Shown: one piece after another, positions 34,589-42,003 of the stretch
How the letters are laid out: every line of letters starts with the position of its first letter
How positions within the stretch are numbered: position 1 is the first letter of the stretch
NCBI GenBank assembly: GCA_963724535.1
Contig: CAVRVD010000013.1
Location: 124,001-188,000, forward strand
Origin: JADJPO01 sp963724535
GTDB taxonomy: Bacteria > Actinomycetota > Actinomycetes > Actinomycetales > Kineosporiaceae
Direction of reading: 5' to 3'
DNA length: 64,000 bases
Program-made: the position numbers and the translations under genes
The notes under the pieces: model-generated
Told to the model about the DNA's origin: nothing
The model's input: the letters and a program-made list of their open reading frames with translations, nothing else
Database searches by the model: none

Positions 34589-35497
34589 TCAGGCGAAGGC
34601 GGACAGGACGCCGCCGAGCTCTGCCAGGCTGGGCCGGTCGGCGGCAGAGGGCTCCAGCGCAGCGTCGATGGCGTTGCCCAGACCGGCGGGCACCCGCCGT
34701 AGGCTGCGCAATCTGGGGGCCCGGGACCCTAGCTGCCGGTAGTCGGTCCGCTGCCCGCATGCCGAGCACCGTTCGCTGGCGCAGGAGGAGGCGGCGTCAC
34801 TGCCGGCGGGTACGGCGTCCGACGGGCGACGGTGACGCTCGAACGGGCTGGCTCCCGTGGCGCCCTCGTAGAGGGTGACCCCGAGCCCCCAGACATCGGC
34901 CGCCTCACCCACCTCCTCGCCGCGGGCCTGCTCGGGGGCCAGGTACGCCGCTGTTCCCAGTCCCTGTGGGCAGGGCCCCGGCGGTTGGGACAGGCTGAGA
35001 TCGATCAGCTTGGCCCGCCCCGCCTCCACGATCACGTTGCCCGGCTTCACATCCAGGTGCAGGTAGCCGTACGCATGCAGATAGCGCAGCGCCGAACACA
35101 GCTGGGTGCCCAACTCGGCCAGATCGCGGGTGCCCAGCCGCCCGGAGCTGCCGAGCAGGTACCCGAGGGTGGCGCCGGTGACGGTCTCCAGCACCACGAC
35201 AGGACGCCGTCCCCGGCGCAGCTCGTATCCCCGGACGAGATGCGGGTGGTTCAGCGCGGTGAGGATCTCCCCCTCTCGGACCAGGCGGACCGTGGTCGAG
35301 CGACGCGCCGGGCGATCGGTGCGCGGCGTCTTGACCACGCAGCGGGAGAAGCGCTGCTCGCTCCAGGCGTCGTAGGTGTCGTAGTCGTTGCCGCGCCGCA
35401 TCAGGGCGAGGATCCGGTAGCCCGACGCGATCTTCGCCATGGCCGGGTCCACCGGCCCGTTCCCGATCATGTCCTCGCTCTGCGCCAGCACGCTCAT
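34589..35497 (-). CDS. Atypical Ser/Thr protein kinase linked to an ABC exporter
   Basis: A 302-residue Hanks-type kinase fold. The nucleotide loop is degenerate (MRRGNDYDTYDAWSEQ). The ATP-binding Lys is in CVVKTPR. The catalytic loop is YLHLDVKPGNVIV (HLD in place of HRD) and the magnesium loop is KLIDLSLSQPP (DLS in place of DFG). YLAPEQ and the sub-domain IX Asp-Val-Trp are intact. The catalytic Asp, Lys and Asn are kept, so activity is plausible. The C-terminal third has a CASERCSACG cluster that could bind zinc. There is no transmembrane helix, so it should be cytoplasmic. The ATG overlaps the ABC exporter stop by 4 bp, so both are made together, downstream of the small peptide gene. 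Confidence 0.87.
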   Translation of the reverse strand: MSVLAQSEDMIGNGPVDPAMAKIASGYRILALMRRGNDYDTYDAWSEQRFSRCVVKTPRTDRPARRSTTVRLVREGEILTALNHPHLVRGYELRRGRRPVVVLETVTGATLGYLLGSSGRLGTRDLAELGTQLCSALRYLHAYGYLHLDVKPGNVIVEAGRAKLIDLSLSQPPGPCPQGLGTAAYLAPEQARGEEVGEAADVWGLGVTLYEGATGASPFERHRRPSDAVPAGSDAASSCASERCSACGQRTDYRQLGSRAPRLRSLRRVPAGLGNAIDAALEPSAADRPSLAELGGVLSAFA

Positions 35498-37566
35498 GAC
35501 CACCAGCTCTCGCGTCGCCACCATCGTCGGTACTGCCAGCCGACCGGGTCCTCCCGCTCCAACACCTCTGGTAGCGCCGGGCCGGGGCGGGCGGGCGACG
35601 CCGGGCCGTTGTCGTCGCCGGTCCACCACGGTGGCGCGGTTCGGGCTGTGCTCGAGCCGTTGCCCCGGTACAGCCGCGTGAACGCGCCGCCTGCCGCCAG
35701 CAGTGCGGCCGGAGCGCCCCGCTCGGCGATCCGACCGTGCTCCAGCACGACTACCAGGTCGGCCTCCATCGTCGAGGCCAGGTTGTGGGTGATCATGATC
35801 GTCGTCCTACCGCGCATCAGGCGTCGCAGCGGGGCCAGGACCCGGTCACTGGTCTCGGCGTCCAGGCCAGTGGTCGGTTCGTCGAGGATCAGGATCGGGG
35901 CGTCCCGAAGCATCGCCCGGGCGATGGCCACCCGTTGACGCTCCCCGCCGGACAGCCTCCGTCCCCGCTGCCCGACCCGGGTGTCGAGCCCCTCCGGCAG
36001 GCGCTCGACGACCCGGTCCACGTCGGCGGCGTGGATCGCTGCCTCGAGCTCGCTGTCGGTGGCGTCCGGCCGGCTCCACAGGATGTTGTCCCGGATGGTG
36101 CCGTCGAAGATCAACGTCTCCTGCATGACCACGGCCACGTTCTCCCGCAGGCTGCGCAGGTCCCAGCTGCGCAGATCGTGTCCGTCGACCCGCACCGTGC
36201 CGGACGTGGGGTCGTAGAACCGCAGCAGCAGCTTGGCCACGGTGGACTTGCCGGCACCGCTCCCGCCGACGATGGCGACCCTCTGGCCGGGCTCGATGCT
36301 CAGGCTCATCCCGCGCAACGACTCGGCGTTGGACTGCGGGTAGCTGAACCGCACGTCGTCCACGACCACCGCGCCGGCGGACCGGGCTGCTCGGTGGCCG
36401 TCGGCCTGCTCCTGGACGGCGGGACGGGTACCCAGCACCTCGAGGATCCGCTCGGCACCCGCGGCGGCCGAGAACAGGGAGTTGGACAGCCGGCCGACTC
36501 CGCGCAGCGGGCTGGCGAGCTGGCCGAAGTAGGCCATGAAGACCAACAGCTCACCGAGGGTCAGCTCGTTGCGGGTCAGCTTCCAGGTGCCGAGCCCGAT
36601 CACGAGCAGCAGGCCGACCAGCTCGAACAGGTCACCGATCGGGGTGTACAGACCACGCAGCCGGGTCGCGCGCAGCTGTGACTGCATCACCGCGACGTTC
36701 CGCTGCCGGAACCGCTCGACCTCACCGTCCTGCCGGTTGTAGGCCTGCACCAGTGAGACGTTGCCCAGGCTCTCCTCGGCGACCGCTGTCATTGCTCCGG
36801 AGGTGCGTCGGTTCTCCCTCGAGGCTTCCTTGAGCCGGCGGGCGAACACCCGCGACATGGCCCAGAAGAGCGGTGCCACGACCAGCGCCAGGCAGGCCAG
36901 CTGCCACTCCAGGTAGAACAGGGCGCCCCCGTAGAGGAGGATCCGCAACCCGTAGGAGATGGCTCGGGTCACCCCGGTGAGCACCACGCCCTCGATGGCG
37001 GCGATGTCACCGGTCAGCCGGCTCAGGATGTCACCGAGGCGTTGCCGGTCGAAGAAGTCCATGGAGAGGCCGTGCAGGTGCCGGAAGACGGCGGTGCGCA
37101 GGTCGGTCAGGAACCGCTCGCCGACCCAGACCGAGACGTACCGGTCGACATAGGAGACAGCCCCGCCGACCACGGTGAGCGCGATGTAGGCGCCGACGAT
37201 CCACGGGAAGGGGCCGAAGTCGCGAGGTGTGAGCACGTCGTCGATGAGGAGCTTGAACATCCAGATCGAGGCGGCGTCCAGGGCCGGGGTCAGCGCGACG
37301 AAGAACAGCCCGCCGAACAGCCATCGACGGTACGGCCGGGTGTACGGCCAGAACGCGGCGAAGACCCCTCGGACGGCGACCGCCGGCGCCGCGGCGGCCT
37401 GGGTGTCCCCGAACAGCTCCCGGGAACCCCGATCAGCGGTGGGAGCCCGGTCAGCGGTCACGGCCGGACGGCCAGGCCCAGGACCGCCCGCAGCACGGCC
37501 ACGCCGGGCGGTGCGGGATCGCCAGACCCAGCGGGCGCGTCTGGGCGATTCGCGGCGCAGCATCAT
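35494..37566 (-). CDS. ABC-type exporter, fused membrane and ATPase domains
   Basis: A 690-residue half-transporter exporter. An Arg-rich N-terminus of about 65 residues precedes a six-helix type-1 exporter membrane domain (about residues 75-370) and an ATPase domain. The ATPase has Walker A GGSGAGKSTVAKLLLRFYD, signature LSGGERQRVAIARAM, Walker B ILILDEPTTGLD and His in ITHNLAST. A C-terminal Pro/Trp-rich tail (WQYRRWWRRESWW) is unusual. There is no N-terminal C39 peptidase domain. It lies 81 bp downstream of the 49-residue peptide gene, across a strong hairpin, and overlaps the kinase gene. Peptide export is a reasonable hypothesis, but a lipid or drug substrate cannot be excluded. Confidence 0.93.
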   Translation of the reverse strand: MMLRRESPRRARWVWRSRTARRGRAAGGPGPGRPAVTADRAPTADRGSRELFGDTQAAAAPAVAVRGVFAAFWPYTRPYRRWLFGGLFFVALTPALDAASIWMFKLLIDDVLTPRDFGPFPWIVGAYIALTVVGGAVSYVDRYVSVWVGERFLTDLRTAVFRHLHGLSMDFFDRQRLGDILSRLTGDIAAIEGVVLTGVTRAISYGLRILLYGGALFYLEWQLACLALVVAPLFWAMSRVFARRLKEASRENRRTSGAMTAVAEESLGNVSLVQAYNRQDGEVERFRQRNVAVMQSQLRATRLRGLYTPIGDLFELVGLLLVIGLGTWKLTRNELTLGELLVFMAYFGQLASPLRGVGRLSNSLFSAAAGAERILEVLGTRPAVQEQADGHRAARSAGAVVVDDVRFSYPQSNAESLRGMSLSIEPGQRVAIVGGSGAGKSTVAKLLLRFYDPTSGTVRVDGHDLRSWDLRSLRENVAVVMQETLIFDGTIRDNILWSRPDATDSELEAAIHAADVDRVVERLPEGLDTRVGQRGRRLSGGERQRVAIARAMLRDAPILILDEPTTGLDAETSDRVLAPLRRLMRGRTTIMITHNLASTMEADLVVVLEHGRIAERGAPAALLAAGGAFTRLYRGNGSSTARTAPPWWTGDDNGPASPARPGPALPEVLEREDPVGWQYRRWWRRESWWS

Positions 37567-37605
37567 GGTCCGATCGATGGGGCGATCAAGAAGAGCCGTG
37601 CAGGC

Positions 37606-37636
37606 GACGGCGGCCCGGCGAGGCCGGACCGCCGTC
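37606..37636 (-). terminator. Strong hairpin between the small peptide gene and the exporter
   Basis: A 14-bp stem (GACGGCGG.CCGGC with GCCGG.CCGCCGTC, one G-U pair in the minus-strand transcript) closes a 3-nt loop. It sits between the peptide stop and the exporter start, where a partial terminator or RNA-stabilising hairpin would make the peptide more abundant than the transporter. Confidence 0.6.
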
Positions 37637-37647
37637 AGAGCCGCGAC

Positions 37648-37797
37648 CTAGCAGCGGCAGCCGCCCTTGCTTCCGCTCTTCTTGCTCTTGCTCTTCTTGC
37701 TCTTGCTGCTCTTGCTCTTGCTGCTCTTGCTCTTGCTGGAGCCGCCCCCGTACCCGCCACACGCAGGAGCGAAGCCCTTCATAACCCGGTTCGACAT
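37648..37797 (-). CDS. 49-residue Ser/Lys-repeat, Cys-containing small peptide (RiPP-precursor-like)
   Basis: I do not recognise this peptide. It begins MSNRVMKGFAPACGGYGGG. Residues 20-44 are almost entirely Ser and Lys in SK/SSK/SKK repeats, and it ends GSKGGCRC. It has 14 Ser, 12 Lys, 9 Gly and 3 Cys (13, 47, 49). A GGGAAGG ribosome-binding site lies 6 bp before the ATG, and repeat codons are uniformly AGC and AAG. Short size, GG motifs, terminal Cys residues, and position first in an operon before a hairpin, an ABC exporter and a kinase all fit a ribosomally made, modified and exported peptide. Phosphorylation of the many Ser residues by the kinase is speculation. A structural or nucleic-acid/phosphate-binding basic peptide is an alternative. 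Confidence 0.68.
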   Translation of the reverse strand: MSNRVMKGFAPACGGYGGGSSKSKSSKSKSSKSKKSKSKKSGSKGGCRC

Positions 37798-37976
37798 TGT
37801 GGCCTTCCCGATCGCTTTGGGTGATGGTGCCTGTCTTCCGACCAGTGCCGGCGCAATGTGACAGAAATACTAAGTCCGCCCAAAGTTTCTCTGTAGCCTC
37901 AAGACGTCGCCTCTGGGGGGCCCGAACTCCCGCACCGCCACCGGAGCGGGAACGCGACGCCCATGACGGGAGGACA
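37798..37976. promoter_or_regulatory. Divergent promoter region between the peptide and sigma-factor operons
   Basis: This 179-bp region is clearly less GC-rich near 37850-37900. For the leftward operon, TAGTAT (complement of 37867-37872) is a reasonable -10 about 70 bp before the peptide start. For the rightward operon, TAGCCT at 37894-37899 is a possible -10. A strong GGGAGG site precedes the sigma-factor GTG. Sharing one region makes joint control of both operons plausible. Confidence 0.4.
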
Positions 37977-38594
37977 GTGGCTGGGCAGTATCACGGCTAT
38001 CAGGTCGCCGGCAGCGAACCCGCGACCTACCTCGACCCACCGCACCTGGGCCGGGGCGGTGAGCTCCTCGTGCGGTGTCGGGACGGCGACTCCTCGGCCT
38101 GGGAGGAGCTCGTCGGGCGGTACGAGCGACTGGTCTTCGGGGTGGCCCTGCGTGAGGGACTGGACCGGGACGACGCCGCGGACGTCGTCCAGACCGTGTT
38201 CGAGGCTCTGCTCACCTCGTTGCACACGATCCGGGAGAGCGAGCGGGTGGCCTCGTGGCTGCTCGTCGTCACCAGGCGCCAGGTCTGGCGACTGCGTACC
38301 CGGCGTCTTCGGGAGCACCCGGTCTCCGAGGTGGATCCGAGACTGGGTCTCGTGCCCGGCCAAGCACGTGACGGAGTCGAGGACGCCGACCGCGTCGTGG
38401 ACCTGTACGAGGCGCTGAGCCACCTCAAGGCACCGTGTCGGGACCTGCTGATGGCCCTGTACTTCGATCCGTCGGAGCCCTCGTACGAGCAGGTGGCGCT
38501 GCGGCTGGGTCGCCCGGTGGGCAGCATCGGGCCGTCGAGGGCCCGGTGCCTGGAGCACCTGCGCCGGATCCTTGCTTCGGAGAACTCCGAATGA
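37977..38594 (+). CDS. ECF-type RNA polymerase sigma factor
   Basis: A 205-residue sigma-70 family protein with regions 2 and 4. Region 2 contains SSAWEELVGRYERLVFGVA, DAADVVQTVFEALL and SWLLVVTRRQVWRL. Region 4 contains YEALSHLKAPCRDLLMALYF, then SYEQVALRLGRPVGSIGPSRARCLEHLRR. The GxxGSIGPxRARCLxxLRR ending marks a particular actinobacterial ECF-like subgroup. The GTG start is chosen because GGGAGG lies 5 bp upstream and homology begins soon after. Upstream in-frame codons to 37797 would cross the divergent promoter. The stop overlaps the next ATG (ATGA). It probably directs transcription of this locus, possibly of the divergent peptide operon as well. Confidence 0.9.
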   Translation: MAGQYHGYQVAGSEPATYLDPPHLGRGGELLVRCRDGDSSAWEELVGRYERLVFGVALREGLDRDDAADVVQTVFEALLTSLHTIRESERVASWLLVVTRRQVWRLRTRRLREHPVSEVDPRLGLVPGQARDGVEDADRVVDLYEALSHLKAPCRDLLMALYFDPSEPSYEQVALRLGRPVGSIGPSRARCLEHLRRILASENSE

Positions 38595-39217
38595 GCGGTG
38601 AGCGCTTCGTGCCCACCCCGGAACAGATCCTCGACTGGCTGGAGGGCCGGTTGTCGCCCGAGGCGGCCAGAGCCGTCGAGGCGGAGGCCTCCCGCCCGGG
38701 CTCGCCGGCCGCTCGGTTCGCCGACTGGGCGCGGGACTTTGGACGCCTGCGCGGCCAGCTGCCGCTCGCCGAACCGCCCCCGCTGGTGAGCCAGCGCCTG
38801 AGACGCCTGCATGCGGTGCAGCGCGGCCGCGTTGGGGCGAGCCGACGGCTGGTGGCCCGACTCGACATCGACAGCCGGCAGCCGGACGCGATGGTCGCCC
38901 TGCGCGGGCCGTTGCTGGAAGCGAGCAGTCGTATCCAGCTCACCTTCACCACCGAGGCCGCCGATGTCGTCCTCGACGTCGCCCCCGCCGGTCCAGGCAC
39001 CGTCGACCTGCGGGGCCAGGTACTGCCCCGACGACCCATGCCGCCCGCCTTCGAGGCCACGGCGAGTGGTCCTTCGGGGTCCATCGGCACCATCGACGGC
39101 GACGAGCTGGGTAGCTTCGTGCTGGAGCAGGTCCCCGTCGACACCGAGATCATCGTTCTGACCAACGACGAGGTGCGCATCGAGGTACCCCTGTCGACCT
39201 CCCCACCGTCGACGTGA
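38591..39217 (+). CDS. Anti-sigma-like protein between sigma factor and CHAT protease
   Basis: A 208-residue protein I cannot place in a named family. The N-terminus, EQILDWLEGRLSPEAARAVE, resembles the helix that opens zinc anti-sigma domains, but the HxxxCxxC zinc motif is replaced (RPGSPAARFADW). Residues 100-208 look like a beta-sandwich (VALRGPLLEASSRIQLTF, DVVLDVAPAGPGTVDLRGQV, then IIVLTNDEVRIEVPL). There is no transmembrane helix. It starts inside the sigma stop (ATGA) and its stop overlaps the CHAT start (GTGA), so sigma factor, this protein and protease should be made in step. The obvious hypothesis is a sigma inhibitor cleaved by the CHAT protease. Confidence 0.72.
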   Translation: MSGERFVPTPEQILDWLEGRLSPEAARAVEAEASRPGSPAARFADWARDFGRLRGQLPLAEPPPLVSQRLRRLHAVQRGRVGASRRLVARLDIDSRQPDAMVALRGPLLEASSRIQLTFTTEAADVVLDVAPAGPGTVDLRGQVLPRRPMPPAFEATASGPSGSIGTIDGDELGSFVLEQVPVDTEIIVLTNDEVRIEVPLSTSPPST

Positions 39218-42003
39218 TCGACGACGGCCTCCTCGACCGGCTCCTGACCGCGCCCCAGAGCGGCAGCGCCATCCTGCGCGAGGCCGGCGGACTCGACTCG
39301 GAGCACCTGAGCGCGTTGCTGGTGCGCGCCGCCGACCTGGCCCACTCCGATGCCGAAGCGGCACAGCGGCTGGCGGACCTCGTCCAGGAGGTGGCACCCG
39401 ACGCGCAGGCACCCGAGGTCGGCCCCGCCGCCGACCATCTCAGCGCCCGGTTGCTGGTCCAGTCCGGAGACCCGGAGTCGGCACTGCGCTATATCGGACG
39501 AGCCCGGGACGGGTACCAGCGGCTCGGCGCGGACCTGGCCGCGCTCCGGACCGACCTCGGGCGGATGCACGTGCTGGACGACCTGGGCCGGCACGCCGAG
39601 GCGACCGCCGTCGGCCACGTCATGCTCACGGCCCTGACGGCGATGGCAACGACCTCGGAGATCGCGGGACTGCGTGCCGCCGCCTTCGGCAACGTCGGCG
39701 TCTCACTGGGCTTCACCGGCAGGCATGAGGAGGCCATCGAGGCGTACCGACGGGCCGAGTCCATTTGGCGTGCACTGGGTCAGGACCGTGAGGCCAGCGC
39801 TGATCTGGCGAACCAGGGGATCGAGCTGGTGGCGCTCGGCGATGCCGCGGCCGGGCTGGCCTGCCTGCAGCGCGCCACCTCGGAGTTCGAGACCGGCGAC
39901 GATCCGCAGTGGTTGGGCAAGTGCCTGGGACATCGGGGGGCGGCGCTGGCCACGCTCGGTCGCTACGTCGAGGCGCTCGCCGACTACGAGCGCGCTCGCA
40001 CCCTGCTCGGTTCCGTGGGAGACGGTACCGAGTGCTGGCGGCTGTCGATCGAGACCGCGGCGACACTGCTCGCCCTCGGCCTGGCCGACGAGGCGGCCGG
40101 TCTGGTGCTGGAGGTGGCCCCGAGACTTCGCCAGGCCGGCCTGCACCACGACCGGGCCACTGCCGCAGCGGTCCTGGGACGGGCCCAGGCAAAGGCCGGG
40201 CGGCTGGACGCCGCTCGCGCAGCGTTGACCGAAGCCGCCCAGTTGTACGAGCTGGTGAACGATCCGCCCAACCGCGCCGGTGTCCTGCTCGACCTGTCCC
40301 GGGTGAGCGAAGAGGACGCCGTCGCCCACGCCCGGACGGCGGCGGATCTTCTCCACGGGCGGTCCTGGCCGGGGGTCCGCTGCCTGACCCAGGTACGGCT
40401 GGCCGAGCTGACGGCGCACGACGTGGTGACTGCCTCTGATCACCTGGCCGAGGCGCAGCTCCTGGCCGACGAGCTGGGGATGCCGCACCTTCGCCTGGCC
40501 GTCGCCGAAGCACAGGGTGCCCTGCTGCGGCGAGCCGGCGATCTGGACGGCGCGATCCGCCGGTTCAGCGAGGCGGTGGCTCTGGTCGAGGGGGTTGGCA
40601 CCGCGTTGCTGGACGAGATCCTGCGCTCGGCATTCCTGCGTAGCAGTGGCTCGGCGCGGCAGGGCCTGATCAGCGCACTGCTCGAGCGGGGGACACCCGA
40701 GGACGTCGACCGGGCCGCGCGGCTCGCCGACGAGGGCAAGGCCAGGACGCTGGTCGACGTGCGGTACGGGATCGCACGGCCGCGGGCCGTCGGCGCCGAC
40801 GAGATCTCGCTCTCCCTCGCAAGCCAGCTCAGCGTGGCCTACTCGGCGCTCTTCAGCGCTGATCCTGATCGCCGGGAGGCGGTTCGGGCGCGGGTCGAGG
40901 GCCTCGAACGACGCATCGCCGTGCATGGGGCCCTGGCACCGCCGTCGAGCACGCGAGCCCGGCCCGCCGCTGCGCAGCCCAACGGGCCCACGCCTGCGAC
41001 CGTGACGTATCACGTCATCGACGGGCAGATCGTGGCCTTCGTTCCCCAACGCGGCGGCGGGTACGCAGTACAGAAGGTGAGCGACGTCGCAAGCGTGTCG
41101 AGCCTGCTCGACGACCTCGAGGCGCACCTGGGCCGGCATGCGGCCGGCGTGGTCGCCCGCTACGGCGCGGAACGCGCGCAGGCATGCCAGCGGGTCCTGG
41201 CCGAGCTCTACCTACGCATCTTCGCGCCGGTCCGCCCGATGCTGCCACCGCCGCGTGGCGTGCCCCGCCCGCTGGTCATCGTGCCGCACGGCCTGCTGCA
41301 CAGAGTGCCGTTCCACGCCTTGCACGACGGTCGGGACCACCTGCTCGCCCGCTGGGTGATCACGATCGCGCCGAGCCTGGCCGCCGTCCAGCTCGGTCCG
41401 GCGCCGGCGGCCACGACGGCAGCCGCCGTCGTGGGCGTCGCGGACCAGACGACTCCCCTGATCGAGGACGAGGCACGCGCGGTGGCCGCGGCGATGGCCG
41501 AGGGAGCCACTGCCGCCCGGCTCCTGCTGGGTGCAGACGCGACCCTCGCCCGGGTGCGCGACGTGATGGACGGGGCGGCGATCGTGCACCTGGCGTGTCA
41601 TGGCCTGTTCCGGTTCGCCAACCCGGCTTTCAGCTCGCTGCGGCTGGCCGACCGATGGGCTCGCGCGGCCGACCTCGTCGATGCCTGCTTGGACGGCGCG
41701 ACCCTGGTCCTGAGCGCTTGTGAGACGGCGCGGGTCGACCCCGACCAGGGCCATGAGGCCACCGGTCTCGCGCGGAGCTTCCTGGCCGCGGGAGCGCGCT
41801 GCGTAGTGGTCAGCCAGTGGGTGGCCGACGACCGATCCACCCGCGAGCTGATGGTGCGCCTGCACGAGGGCCTGGCCCGCGGGGCCGATGCCGCCGCCGC
41901 CCTGCGCGCCGCCCAGCTGTGCACCATGATCGACTTTCCGCACCCGTTCCACTGGGCGCCGTTCATCGCCGTCGGCGCGCCCTCAGCCACGGAGGACAGC
42001 TGA
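39214..42003 (+). CDS. TPR-CHAT caspase-like protease
   Basis: A 929-residue protein. Roughly residues 30-470 are helical TPR-like repeats (for example YRRAESIWRALGQDREASADL and GRYVEALADYERARTLLG), suited to sensing or binding partners. A linker follows, then a C-terminal CHAT domain (about 640-929). The Cys-His dyad is visible: His796 in HLACHGLFRFANP and Cys836 in LVLSACETA. VIVPHGLLHRVPFHAL and the end HPFHWAPFIAVG are also typical. CHAT proteins are clan CD proteases that act in bacterial stress and defence, for example Csx29 cleaving Csx30 in type III-E CRISPR. Here the likely partners are its operon neighbours. The GTG start overlaps the upstream stop; the stop overlaps the protease start (TGATG). 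Confidence 0.92.
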   Translation: MIDDGLLDRLLTAPQSGSAILREAGGLDSEHLSALLVRAADLAHSDAEAAQRLADLVQEVAPDAQAPEVGPAADHLSARLLVQSGDPESALRYIGRARDGYQRLGADLAALRTDLGRMHVLDDLGRHAEATAVGHVMLTALTAMATTSEIAGLRAAAFGNVGVSLGFTGRHEEAIEAYRRAESIWRALGQDREASADLANQGIELVALGDAAAGLACLQRATSEFETGDDPQWLGKCLGHRGAALATLGRYVEALADYERARTLLGSVGDGTECWRLSIETAATLLALGLADEAAGLVLEVAPRLRQAGLHHDRATAAAVLGRAQAKAGRLDAARAALTEAAQLYELVNDPPNRAGVLLDLSRVSEEDAVAHARTAADLLHGRSWPGVRCLTQVRLAELTAHDVVTASDHLAEAQLLADELGMPHLRLAVAEAQGALLRRAGDLDGAIRRFSEAVALVEGVGTALLDEILRSAFLRSSGSARQGLISALLERGTPEDVDRAARLADEGKARTLVDVRYGIARPRAVGADEISLSLASQLSVAYSALFSADPDRREAVRARVEGLERRIAVHGALAPPSSTRARPAAAQPNGPTPATVTYHVIDGQIVAFVPQRGGGYAVQKVSDVASVSSLLDDLEAHLGRHAAGVVARYGAERAQACQRVLAELYLRIFAPVRPMLPPPRGVPRPLVIVPHGLLHRVPFHALHDGRDHLLARWVITIAPSLAAVQLGPAPAATTAAAVVGVADQTTPLIEDEARAVAAAMAEGATAARLLLGADATLARVRDVMDGAAIVHLACHGLFRFANPAFSSLRLADRWARAADLVDACLDGATLVLSACETARVDPDQGHEATGLARSFLAAGARCVVVSQWVADDRSTRELMVRLHEGLARGADAAAALRAAQLCTMIDFPHPFHWAPFIAVGAPSATEDS

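Noticed and set aside
37667..37861. Leu-rich hydrophobic plus-strand frame opposite the small peptide gene
   Set aside because: A poly-Leu run is the antisense reading of AGC/AAG repeats; no ribosome-binding site, and it runs into the divergent promoter.
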